This document shows positions 1 through 6,302 of a stretch of DNA of 6,302 nt, in pieces. Numbering within the stretch: the first letter of the stretch is position 1; the number at the start of each line of letters is the position of its first letter. The position numbers and the translations under genes were made by a program. The notes below the pieces were generated by a model. The model ran no database searches and had not been told where the DNA came from. It saw only the letters and a list, made by a program, of their open reading frames with translations. This stretch comes from an uncultured Ventosimonas sp. (lineage in GTDB: Bacteria; Pseudomonadota; Gammaproteobacteria; Pseudomonadales; Pseudomonadaceae). Where the stretch lies: assembly GCA_945283395.1 (NCBI GenBank), contig CALYQH010000083.1, forward strand, positions 1 to 6,302. The letters are read 5' to 3'.

Positions 1-563
1 CTCGCATAGCGTCCTCTAGGTCCAGTATGGCTAAATTTGCCACCTGGTCCTTGTGTTTGCTGGAATGGTCCTCCTCGCCAGGGTAAAGGATAGCGATAAG
101 GTTTAGGATAAGTACGAGGATCACCTAAGGCATAAGCTAATTTTGGTGAATAACGCATAGGCTTAGTTTTGTCATAAGGTGTCAGAGTGACTAGGCGAAT
201 TTCTTTACGTGGAGGTAATACCCAACGTAATTTTTTATTAGAGGCTCCAACTACATTCTCAGTGTTTTCTAGGGTTAATTGAATTTCCACCGGTGCATAA
301 AGTTCATTATGAATTTTTAAAGTTTCACCACCTGCATGTTTTACCGTACTAAGTTTTACCTGCGTTTCTATATGCTCAACTATATCATCATTGAATTCAA
401 CAATAGTGGCTCCAGCTTGTTGTTTATCTGTATAGGTAACCACTCCATTAGCGTCTACATATCTATAAATAGGGGCTGCTAAGGAATAGTAATGTTGAGT
501 AAATAATACAGTAGTGGCAGTAATTAGAGAATAAGTCTGCTTATTTAAAAAAGCAGTAATCAT
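1..563 (-). CDS. M23-family metallopeptidase with N-terminal DUF4124 domain (N-terminal part, truncated by window edge)
   Basis: An open frame reads leftward from ATG at 563-561 to the window edge, giving 187 residues without a stop. A GAGG ribosome binding site lies 7 nt upstream (complement of CCTC at 571-574). Residues 1-30 look like a signal peptide, with a hydrophobic stretch (SLITATTVLF) and an SLAA end. Residues 32-50 (IYRYVDANGVVTYTDK) match the DUF4124 pattern. A beta-rich stretch follows (LRWVLPPRKEIRLVTL, 112-127). The segment around 162-187 (WRGGPF, then FSHTGPRGRYA) is what I recall at the start of the M23 domain in DUF4124-M23 proteins of Pseudomonas relatives, just before the metal-binding residues. 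Those residues lie outside the window, so activity cannot be judged. The family consists of periplasmic endopeptidases acting on peptidoglycan cross-links. It is transcribed divergently from the DUF4124 gene at 828. The DUF4124 call is firm; M23 is likely from the partial motif. Confidence 0.75.
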   Translation of the reverse strand, partial: MITAFLNKQTYSLITATTVLFTQHYYSLAAPIYRYVDANGVVTYTDKQQAGATIVEFNDDIVEHIETQVKLSTVKHAGGETLKIHNELYAPVEIQLTLENTENVVGASNKKLRWVLPPRKEIRLVTLTPYDKTKPMRYSPKLAYALGDPRTYPKPYRYPLPWRGGPFQQTQGPGGKFSHTGPRGRYA

Positions 564-827
564 ATAACAACCTCAAATTTATCAGTTAGTTTATTAGATA
601 ATAGGCGTTTTATAAAAATTATGAATAATAATCCCATGACTGGTTAAGCTACTATATGCCATTCCTAAAATCTAAGGTTTCTATTAGTATATTCGTAATT
701 AATTAAATGCATTAATTTATTTAATGATAAAATAACACAAGTTACAAAATAAAGGTAAATGAACCATAATTCTAGTTTTTTTTCGGGTAAAATAGTTAAA
801 GAAGAATATAGTAAGAAGGAACGTGAT
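564..827. other. AT-rich intergenic region between divergent DUF4124-containing genes
   Basis: About 260 bp separate the two divergent start codons, so promoters for both genes should lie here. Apart from the two ribosome binding sites I see no strong elements. There is a TAAAAT -10-like hexamer at 728-733 on the plus strand without a convincing -35, and a small AT palindrome (AATGCATT) near 706-713. No coding or RNA gene is supported. Confidence 0.5.
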
Positions 828-1277
828 ATGAAATATATTGTTGTAACAGCAATAATGACTTTGCTAACAGCTTTGCCTGTAGTTGCGCAAGCTTATCGTT
901 GGGTTGATGACAAGGGACAAGTTCATTATAGTTCCCAGCCGCCGCAAAATGAAAAGTCGGAAAAAATTAAAATGCCTACTCTTCCAAAGCTTAATGACGC
1001 AGATGTTAGAGCTCAAGAAGCAGCAATAGCAAAGCAAAAAGAAAAAGAAGCCAAACAGGCTAACTTGGATAAGGCAGCCCAACAAAAAACAGCGCAAACT
1101 AATGAACAGTTAAAAAAAGCTTGTGAAGGAATGAGAAAAGATTTAGCGCTATATCGTAGCCAACCGAAAGTTCGGGTTAATGTCAATGGTGAGGCACGGC
1201 GTTTGACTCCAGAAGAATTGGATAAACGTATAAGTGATTTAGAAAAATCTATTAAAACAAATTGCCAAGACTTTTAG
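828..1277 (+). CDS. Small exported DUF4124-domain protein
   Basis: This 149-residue protein has a signal peptide at residues 1-22 (hydrophobic core TAIMTLLTALPVV, cleavage after AQA). A DUF4124 domain follows at about 23-40 (YRWVDDKGQVHYSSQPP). Residues 57-98 are rich in Ala, Lys, Glu and Gln and probably helical or coiled coil. The C-terminal part contains VRVNVNGEARRLTPEELDKRI and two cysteines, C99 and C146, which could form a disulfide in the periplasm. The start at 828 is preferred over an in-frame ATG at 759: AAGGA (816-820) sits 7 nt upstream of 828, and only this start puts the signal peptide at the N-terminus. The 759 start would add 23 mostly polar residues in front of it. Function is unknown; DUF4124 proteins are exported and often accompany envelope functions. 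From memory, a DUF4124 gene also sits next to ilvIHC in Pseudomonas. Confidence 0.85.
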   Translation: MKYIVVTAIMTLLTALPVVAQAYRWVDDKGQVHYSSQPPQNEKSEKIKMPTLPKLNDADVRAQEAAIAKQKEKEAKQANLDKAAQQKTAQTNEQLKKACEGMRKDLALYRSQPKVRVNVNGEARRLTPEELDKRISDLEKSIKTNCQDF

Positions 1278-1294
1278 AGATAAAGACTTTAAAT

Positions 1295-1326
1295 AGAAAA
1301 GCAGGTAGGTAGCCTGCTTTTCTGTT
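1295..1326 (+). terminator. Intrinsic terminator after the DUF4124 gene
   Basis: An 11-bp perfect stem, AGAAAAGCAGG (1295-1305) with CCTGCTTTTCT (1313-1323), closes a 7-nt loop. The 3' arm is T-rich and runs into GTTT. It lies 17 nt after the stop codon, so the DUF4124 gene is probably its own transcription unit, separate from the ilv genes. Confidence 0.85.
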
Positions 1327-1461
1327 TGGGGCTATATTAAGGTAACTTTTATAATATGCTAATAAAACAGTATTTTTTGGTGATTTCTGCTCTTATGTCT
1401 GTTATTTAAACACTATAAATTTTAGTTTATAGCTGATTTTGATGGAAACCTTTAATAAGGC

Positions 1462-1490
1462 TTGACTTATTAGCCATTAACAACAACAAT
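1462..1490 (+). promoter_or_regulatory. Candidate sigma70 promoter for ilvI-ilvH-ilvC
   Basis: TTGACT (1462-1467) matches the -35 consensus at five of six positions. It is followed after 17 bp by AACAAT (1485-1490), which matches the -10 consensus at four of six. Transcription would start near 1497 and give a leader of about 240 nt carrying the hairpins described below. A perfect TATAAT also occurs at 1350-1355, but only a poor TTGGGG lies upstream of it. The choice between them is inference. Confidence 0.45.
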
Positions 1491-1509
1491 TACACCTAAT
1501 CGCGGATAG

Positions 1510-1527
1510 ATATTTTATATAAAATAT
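1510..1527. repeat. Perfect 18-bp AT palindrome upstream of ilvI
   Basis: ATATTTTATATAAAATAT reads the same on both strands. It lies just downstream of the candidate promoter, so it could be an operator for a dimeric regulator or a weak AU hairpin in the leader. In DNA this AT-rich, such palindromes can arise by chance. Confidence 0.5.
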
Positions 1528-1614
1528 TATTTCAGTAGATCATGACGCTTACCTGCGTCGACTAACGTTTGCCCAACATGCGTTACCTCGCTATGGGTAA
1601 GAAAGCTCATTATC

Positions 1615-1638
1615 ATGGGTTTTCTTATATTTATTTAA
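1615..1638 (+). CDS. Possible leader peptide MGFLIFI
   Basis: A 7-codon frame (ATG GGT TTT CTT ATA TTT ATT TAA) carries one Leu and two Ile codons, one of them ATA. Its stop codon overlaps the first base of the large leader hairpin (1638-1686). That position would suit ribosome-mediated attenuation. Against it, the peptide is very short, there is no clear Shine-Dalgarno sequence (only the weak AAGAAAG at 1599-1605), and AT-rich DNA often encodes Ile and Phe. This is a speculative call. Confidence 0.2.
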   Translation: MGFLIFI

Positions 1639-1726
1639 CCAGCAGCTGATGTAGTCGGCAATTATCATTGTACATGTTCTGCTGGTAGATAAGTTTTTCA
1701 TAAAAAAAGTGAGTGATTTCGATTTT

Positions 1727-1733
1727 GAGGTGA
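1727..1733 (+). promoter_or_regulatory. Ribosome binding site fixing the GTG start of ilvI
   Basis: GAGGTGA is placed with GAGG ending 9 nt before the GTG at 1740. It supports GTG rather than the next in-frame ATG (residue 9), as does the conserved N-terminus MELLSGAEM. It is also the possible pairing partner of the TTACCTC motif at 1583-1589. Confidence 0.75.
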
Positions 1734-1739
1734 ATTAGC

Positions 1740-3464
1740 GTGGAACTATTATCTGGCGCAGAAATGGTAGTGCGTTTTTTAGTCGATGAAGGGGTAAAAT
1801 ACGTTTATGGCTATCCAGGCGGCGCGTTATTGCATCTTTATGATGCCTTATTTAAAGAAAAACAACTGACGCATATCCTTGTTCGCCATGAGCAAGCAGC
1901 TACTCATATGGCTGATGGCTATGCTCGGGCTACGGGTAAAGCTGGTGTGGTAATGGTAACTTCTGGGCCTGGTGCAACTAATGCTATTACAGGAATTGCA
2001 ACGGCTTTTATGGATTCCATTCCTATGGTTGTTATTTCTGGTCAAGTGGCTACTTCCCTAATAGGATCTGATGCTTTTCAAGAAGTTGATATGGTTGGTA
2101 TCTCTAGACCTGTAGTAAAACATAGCTTTATGGTTAGGCATGCTTCAGAAATACCCGAGATTATGCGTAAAGCTTTCTATATTGCAGAGTCTGGTCGTCC
2201 TGGTCCGGTTGTTATAGATATTCCCAAAGATACTTGTAATCCAGCCGAAAAATTTGAGTATAAATTTCCTGAAAAAATAAAATTGCGTTCTTATAACCCT
2301 GTGCTAAAAGGGCATTCAGGCCAGATACATAAAGCAGCTGAATTATTATTAGCTGCTAAACGCCCAGTTATATGTGCAGGTGGAGGGATAATCTTAGGTC
2401 ATGCATCTGCGCAATTAACTCAATTAGCACATAAACTACATTTACCAGTTGCTAATACACTTATGGGGTTAGGCGGATATCCTGGATCTGACCCACAATT
2501 TATCGGTATGCCAGGAATGCATGGGAGCTACGCAGCCAATATGGCAATGCACCATAGTGATGTAATATTTGCCGTGGGCATGCGTTTTGACGATAGAGTG
2601 ACTAACAATATCAAGAAATTTTGTCCAAATGCTAAAGTTATCCATATAGATATAGATCCTGCCTCTATTTCAAAAACCATCAAAGCCGATATTCCCATTG
2701 TGGGGCCAGTAGACACTGTCTTGACAGAACTAGTGGCTATTGTTAATGAGCTATCAAGAGATTTTGATGCTAAAGCAATGGATGATTGGTGGAAGCAAAT
2801 TAATGAATGGCGTGTTAATGGGCTCTTTCCTTATGAAATGGGTGATGGTTCCCTTATTAAGCCTGAGTATGTTATAGAAACTTTATATCAAGTAACTAAA
2901 GACAAGGATATTTATATTGCTTCTGATGTAGGGCAGCATCAAATGTTTGCTGCGCAACATTACCTTTTTGATAAACCTAATAGATGGATTAACTCAGGTG
3001 GTTTAGGTACTATGGGCTTTGGTCTCCCTGCTGCAATGGGTATTAAGCTAAATTTTCCGACAGCAGATGTAGCCTGTGTGACTGGTGAAGGCAGTATACA
3101 AATGAATATACAAGAGCTCTCTACCTGCTTACAATATGATTTACCGGTAAAGATTATTTGTTTGAATAATGGTGTATTAGGTATGGTTAGGCAATGGCAA
3201 GATATGCAATATAACAGCCGATACTCACATACTTATATGACTTCCTTGCCGGACTTTCAAAAATTGGCTGAAGTTTATGGACATATAGGGATTAATGTAG
3301 AAAAAGCAGCTGATTTAAAAGGGGCAATGGAAGAAACTTTCTCCCTAAAAGATCGCCTCGTATTTTTAAATATTAAAACAGATCCTAATGAACATGTTTA
3401 CCCTATGCAAATTCGAGATGGTTCAATGCAGGAAATGTGGCTTAATAAAAGGGAGCGTACTTAA
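1740..3464 (+). CDS. ilvI: Acetolactate synthase large (catalytic) subunit
   Basis: This 574-residue ThDP-dependent enzyme condenses two pyruvates to 2-acetolactate, or pyruvate plus 2-oxobutyrate to 2-aceto-2-hydroxybutyrate, the first common step of Val, Leu and Ile synthesis. It acts in the cytoplasm with the IlvH regulatory subunit. The N-terminal pyrimidine-binding domain (about 1-165) has GYPGGA (24-29) and the catalytic Glu51 in RHEQA. The central domain (about 190-330) contains RFDDR (282-286), part of the FAD-associated region. The C-terminal ThDP/Mg domain (about 370-550) has GEGS (449-452) and NN (476-477), plus RQWQ with Trp486. GEG replaces the more usual GDG, as I recall for Pseudomonas and Burkholderia enzymes. 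Length is normal for the family. Start is GTG. The stop codon abuts the ilvH ATG, so the two are translated from one message. The gene is also called ilvB in some annotations. Confidence 0.97.
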   Translation: MELLSGAEMVVRFLVDEGVKYVYGYPGGALLHLYDALFKEKQLTHILVRHEQAATHMADGYARATGKAGVVMVTSGPGATNAITGIATAFMDSIPMVVISGQVATSLIGSDAFQEVDMVGISRPVVKHSFMVRHASEIPEIMRKAFYIAESGRPGPVVIDIPKDTCNPAEKFEYKFPEKIKLRSYNPVLKGHSGQIHKAAELLLAAKRPVICAGGGIILGHASAQLTQLAHKLHLPVANTLMGLGGYPGSDPQFIGMPGMHGSYAANMAMHHSDVIFAVGMRFDDRVTNNIKKFCPNAKVIHIDIDPASISKTIKADIPIVGPVDTVLTELVAIVNELSRDFDAKAMDDWWKQINEWRVNGLFPYEMGDGSLIKPEYVIETLYQVTKDKDIYIASDVGQHQMFAAQHYLFDKPNRWINSGGLGTMGFGLPAAMGIKLNFPTADVACVTGEGSIQMNIQELSTCLQYDLPVKIICLNNGVLGMVRQWQDMQYNSRYSHTYMTSLPDFQKLAEVYGHIGINVEKAADLKGAMEETFSLKDRLVFLNIKTDPNEHVYPMQIRDGSMQEMWLNKRERT

Positions 3465-3959
3465 ATGAGGCATATTATTTCTTTACTTATGGAAAATGAG
3501 CCTGGTGCCTTATCCCGAGTTGTTGGCTTGTTTTCACAACGTAATTACAACATCGAAAGCTTAACCGTAGCAGCTACCGAAGACCCTACAGTATCACGGC
3601 TAACTCTTACTACTGAAGGTCAACCCGAAGTAATTGAGCAGATTACAAAAAATCTCAATAAATTAATAGAAGTAGTTAAATTAGTCAACTTATCAGAAAG
3701 TGAACATATTGAGCGTGAATTATTATTAGTAAAAGTAAAGGCTACTGGTTCTCAACGCTCAGAAATAAAGCGAACCGCTGATATTTTTAGAGGCCAAATA
3801 GTAGATGTAACGCCAAATCTTTTCGTTATTCAACTGTCAGGAAGTAGCAGTAAGCTAGATAATTTCATTGCAACTATAGGTGCGATGGCAACTATTATTG
3901 AAGTGGTACGAACAGGTGTAACAGGTATCTCTAGGGCTGATAAAGTACTGAGTATTTAG
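3465..3959 (+). CDS. ilvH: Acetolactate synthase small (regulatory) subunit
   Basis: This 164-residue protein closely follows Escherichia coli IlvH in length and sequence. An N-terminal ACT domain (about 1-76) opens MRHIISLLMENEPGALSRVVGLFSQ cut short here to its key residues: Asn11, Gly14 and Asn29, positions linked to valine binding in the family, are all present. The enzyme is therefore inferred to be valine-sensitive. The C-terminal domain (about 80-164) has VKVKA, IFRGQIVDVTP and the ending GISRADKVLSI. It raises activity of the IlvI subunit and confers feedback control. Its ATG follows the ilvI stop directly, with GGGAG (3451-3455) inside the end of ilvI as ribosome binding site, which suggests coupled translation and balanced subunit supply. 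Confidence 0.97.
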   Translation: MRHIISLLMENEPGALSRVVGLFSQRNYNIESLTVAATEDPTVSRLTLTTEGQPEVIEQITKNLNKLIEVVKLVNLSESEHIERELLLVKVKATGSQRSEIKRTADIFRGQIVDVTPNLFVIQLSGSSSKLDNFIATIGAMATIIEVVRTGVTGISRADKVLSI

Positions 3960-3975
3960 TATTTAAAGTAACTTA

Positions 3976-4011
3976 ATATTGGGAAAGAAGGTATAATCTC
4001 TTTCTCAATAT
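3976..4011 (+). other. Stem-loop between ilvH and ilvC
   Basis: A 13-bp stem pairs 3976-3988 with 3999-4011 (one G-U pair, otherwise matched), around a 10-nt loop that contains TATAAT (3992-3997). No U run follows, so it is not an intrinsic terminator. It may affect processing or stability of the ilvI-ilvH-ilvC message. The TATAAT might instead be the -10 of an internal ilvC promoter, but the corresponding -35 (TAACTT) is poor. Confidence 0.6.
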
Positions 4012-4032
4012 CCCATTTAAAAGTCATTATGA

Positions 4033-5079
<1,047 letters not shown>

Positions 5080-5101
5080 TGTTGCTATTACTTAGCATTA
5101 T

Positions 5102-5127
5102 AAAACGCGACATTGGTCGCGTTTTTT
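5102..5127 (+). terminator. Intrinsic terminator after ilvC
   Basis: Stem CGCGAC (5106-5111) with GTCGCG (5116-5121) closes an ATTG tetraloop. It is extended by AAAA pairing with the start of a T6 run (5122-5127). It begins 22 nt after the ilvC stop and closes the ilv transcription unit. Confidence 0.92.
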
Positions 5128-5662
5128 ATCTAAAATGAGTTTAACTGACTACAACTTTTATGAACTAATTGAAAACGCTAGCGTCTTCATATTTTGAGAT
5201 TGGCAAAAACATTATAGATTTTCTTACAACATTTCTGTTATACATAAGGGCTTTTCAAAAATTGTAATATAACCTATCTCTAATCAACTTAATTAATATG
5301 CCGATAAGCAAAAATAAAAGTATTTTTAGATTATTTGAAAGGGAGCTTCTAATATATTGTTTACTAAACAAACTAAATTAATTGAATATATTGAATTAAT
5401 GATTATTTGAGCAATAGAGATAAAGCAAACAGAAGTATTTCCTAGAAAATTCTACTATGCCGAAAAACTCTTAACTTAATATAAAAATAATTGTTTTTAT
5501 TATCAACAATTTTTATAAAGTAAATATCAAAATGATAAACTTTTATTTATATGTACTTTTAGCACTATAATTAACTATCTCATGATAGAAGTTCATCGAC
5601 ATTCAAGCTTACATAGGTTAATAAAAACACTTTTGGTGTAAATTAAAATCTTTTCAAATTAT
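5128..5662. other. AT-rich region with no supportable gene
   Basis: About 535 nt hold no convincing gene on either strand. Short frames exist (27 codons at 5298, 19 codons at 5582), but they lack ribosome binding sites and recognisable sequence. An imperfect inverted repeat centred on ACGCTAGCGT (5175-5184, arms 5171-5188) is the only structured element I noted, and no T run follows it. The low GC and lack of genes suggest degraded sequence or a long regulatory region upstream of the broken gene at 5663. Confidence 0.55.
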
Positions 5663-6302
5663 ATGAAACTTATTAAAGAAAATACCCAACTGTTATTAAT
5701 TACGAATTTAATTATTATCTTTTTACTAATTCTTTTGCCTTATTTCTTAATACCAAGACATCAGAATGACGATTATTGGTTTTTTTAGAAGGAATTTCAT
5801 TAAAAAAACATCTAGAACTATATTTCACAATGAGTGGTAGAGTTATTGTTGATTATATTTCTAGTGCTATTTTACAAATAAATAATAGATTTTTGATGGT
5901 TATATTAACTAGCTTGGTTATCCCTATATTTATTTATGTTATTGCAACCATACCCTTCTATAAACAAGCTATCAATTACAGAAAAGCAGCTACTACCATT
6001 TGGCTACTATTTATCATAGTATTGACCACCAATCCAGCATTGGGAGATACATTTTTTTGGATTGTAGGAGAAACAAATTATATTTTACCTCTATTAGTTT
6101 TTGCTGTTTATATAAAATTCATTTTTATATATATTAATAGCGTTATTGCTTACAAACAAGCTATTTGGTTAGGCGTGCTGGCTTTTCTTGGTGGCCTATC
6201 AAATGAATCTACTTCCTTGATGGTTATTTATTTAACCGCTTGTTCATCTTATTATCTTTTATAAATAGATACCCCAATACAAAATTGTTAATGTTATGTT
6301 TA
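5663..6302 (+). pseudogene. Frameshifted multi-pass membrane protein, DUF6056/GT-C-like (runs off right edge)
   Basis: Translation from ATG 5663 gives a hydrophobic helix (residues 8-30), then NDDYWFF and a stop at codon 42 (TAG 5786-5788). The sequence continues at once in another frame (5785-6264) as LEGISLKKHLEL, then a MSGR motif. At least three membrane segments follow, with GETNYILPLL and GGLSNESTSL. An acidic DDY after the first helix, and NY..P and G..NE later, recall DUF6056 and similar GT-C-fold glycosyltransferase-like membrane proteins; this is from memory and moderate at best. One extra T in the T7 run (5780-5786) would join the first two parts. A second break follows: this frame stops at TAA 6262-6264, but adding one T to 6257-6260 opens a frame (FINRYPNTKLLML) to the window edge. 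There is no Shine-Dalgarno sequence before 5663, and an in-frame stop lies at 5639. Two breaks favour a pseudogene over recoding. The TTG at 5776 is not a credible start. Confidence 0.6.

Larger units (their letters stand above)
1541..1739 (+). promoter_or_regulatory. Structured 5' leader of the ilvI transcript (candidate attenuator or RNA switch)
   Basis: This stretch is visibly richer in G and C than its surroundings and can form several hairpins. Stem GACGC (1544-1548) with GCGTC (1555-1559) presents TTACCT in its loop. TTACC (1583-1587) can pair with GGTAA (1596-1600). An 8-bp stem ACCAGCAG (1638-1645) with CTGCTGGT (1679-1686) is topped by ATGTA (1649-1653) with TACAT (1671-1675). Both TTACCT copies (1549-1554 and 1583-1588) are complementary, with one G-U pair, to the ilvI ribosome binding site AGGTGA. 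A TTTTT run at 1694-1698 lies 7 nt after the large stem, so this is not a classical terminator. Leader control of branched-chain synthesis genes is well known; the mechanism here is inference, and I do not recognise a named RNA family. Confidence 0.45.

Noticed and set aside
759..827. Upstream ATG giving a DUF4124 protein 23 residues longer
   Set aside because: AAAGG is only 3 nt from this ATG, and the extension would bury the signal peptide behind a polar stretch; 828 has better spacing and a normal signal peptide.
864..1097. Minus-strand open frame of 77 codons opposite the DUF4124 gene
   Set aside because: It lies wholly inside a supported gene; the Phe/Leu/Cys-rich product mirrors Lys/Ala-rich codons on the other strand.
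1578..1649. 23-codon frame MRYLAMGKKAHYHGF... in the ilvI leader
   Set aside because: No ribosome binding site and no cluster of branched-chain codons; it overlaps sequence better explained as RNA structure.
1848..2045. Minus-strand open frame inside ilvI
   Set aside because: Shadow of a strongly conserved gene, with no recognisable protein sequence. The same applies to 2528-2716.
5298..5479. Short frames (27 codons at 5298; TTG frame at 5357 with GGGAG upstream, stop at 5408, then 23 open codons) that might be gene remnants
   Set aside because: No recognisable family, and Ile/Lys/Leu-rich translations are expected from DNA this AT-rich.
5582..5641. 19-codon frame MIEVHRHSSLHRLIKTLLV in phase with the gene at 5663
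   Set aside because: A stop at 5639 separates the two, and there is no ribosome binding site or resemblance to the family N-terminus.
5776..6264. Independent gene starting at TTG 5776
   Set aside because: The TTG lies within the DDYW codons of the upstream frame, has no Shine-Dalgarno sequence, and the product lacks the family N-terminus; it is the middle of a broken gene.

Overview
This window comes from an AT-rich gammaproteobacterium. The proteins are closest, from memory, to those of the Pseudomonadaceae: the large acetolactate synthase subunit starts [13 protein letters not shown], reads [12 protein letters not shown] at the cofactor site and ends MWLNKRERT. Base composition is far more AT-rich than in Pseudomonas, so a low-GC relative such as the insect-associated genus Entomomonas is a reasonable guess. 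This is inference; no rRNA is present to confirm it.

Layout. Bases 1-563 (minus strand) hold the N-terminal part of an exported M23-type metallopeptidase with a DUF4124 domain, running off the left edge. It is divergent, across about 260 bp, from a small exported DUF4124 protein (828-1277, plus) that ends in an intrinsic terminator. A 416-nt gene-free region follows. It carries a plausible sigma70 promoter, an AT palindrome and a more GC-rich, hairpin-forming leader. Next comes the branched-chain amino acid cluster ilvI-ilvH-ilvC (1740-5079), closed by a strong intrinsic terminator (5102-5127). IlvI and IlvH form acetolactate synthase (pyruvate or 2-oxobutyrate to acetohydroxy acids), and IlvC reduces and isomerises the product on the route to valine, leucine and isoleucine. 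ilvI and ilvH are abutting; ilvC follows after 103 nt containing a long stem-loop.

Downstream, 5128-5662 is very AT-rich and shows no supportable gene. From 5663 to the right edge lies a multi-pass membrane protein gene resembling DUF6056/GT-C-like proteins. It is split between reading frames at two places, both at T runs, and looks like a decaying gene, although slippage at the T7 run cannot be excluded.

Most of the window is ordinary housekeeping sequence. The parts worth a second look are the ilvI leader (motifs complementary to the ribosome binding site, a strong hairpin, and a possible Leu/Ile leader peptide) and the doubly frameshifted membrane-protein gene.
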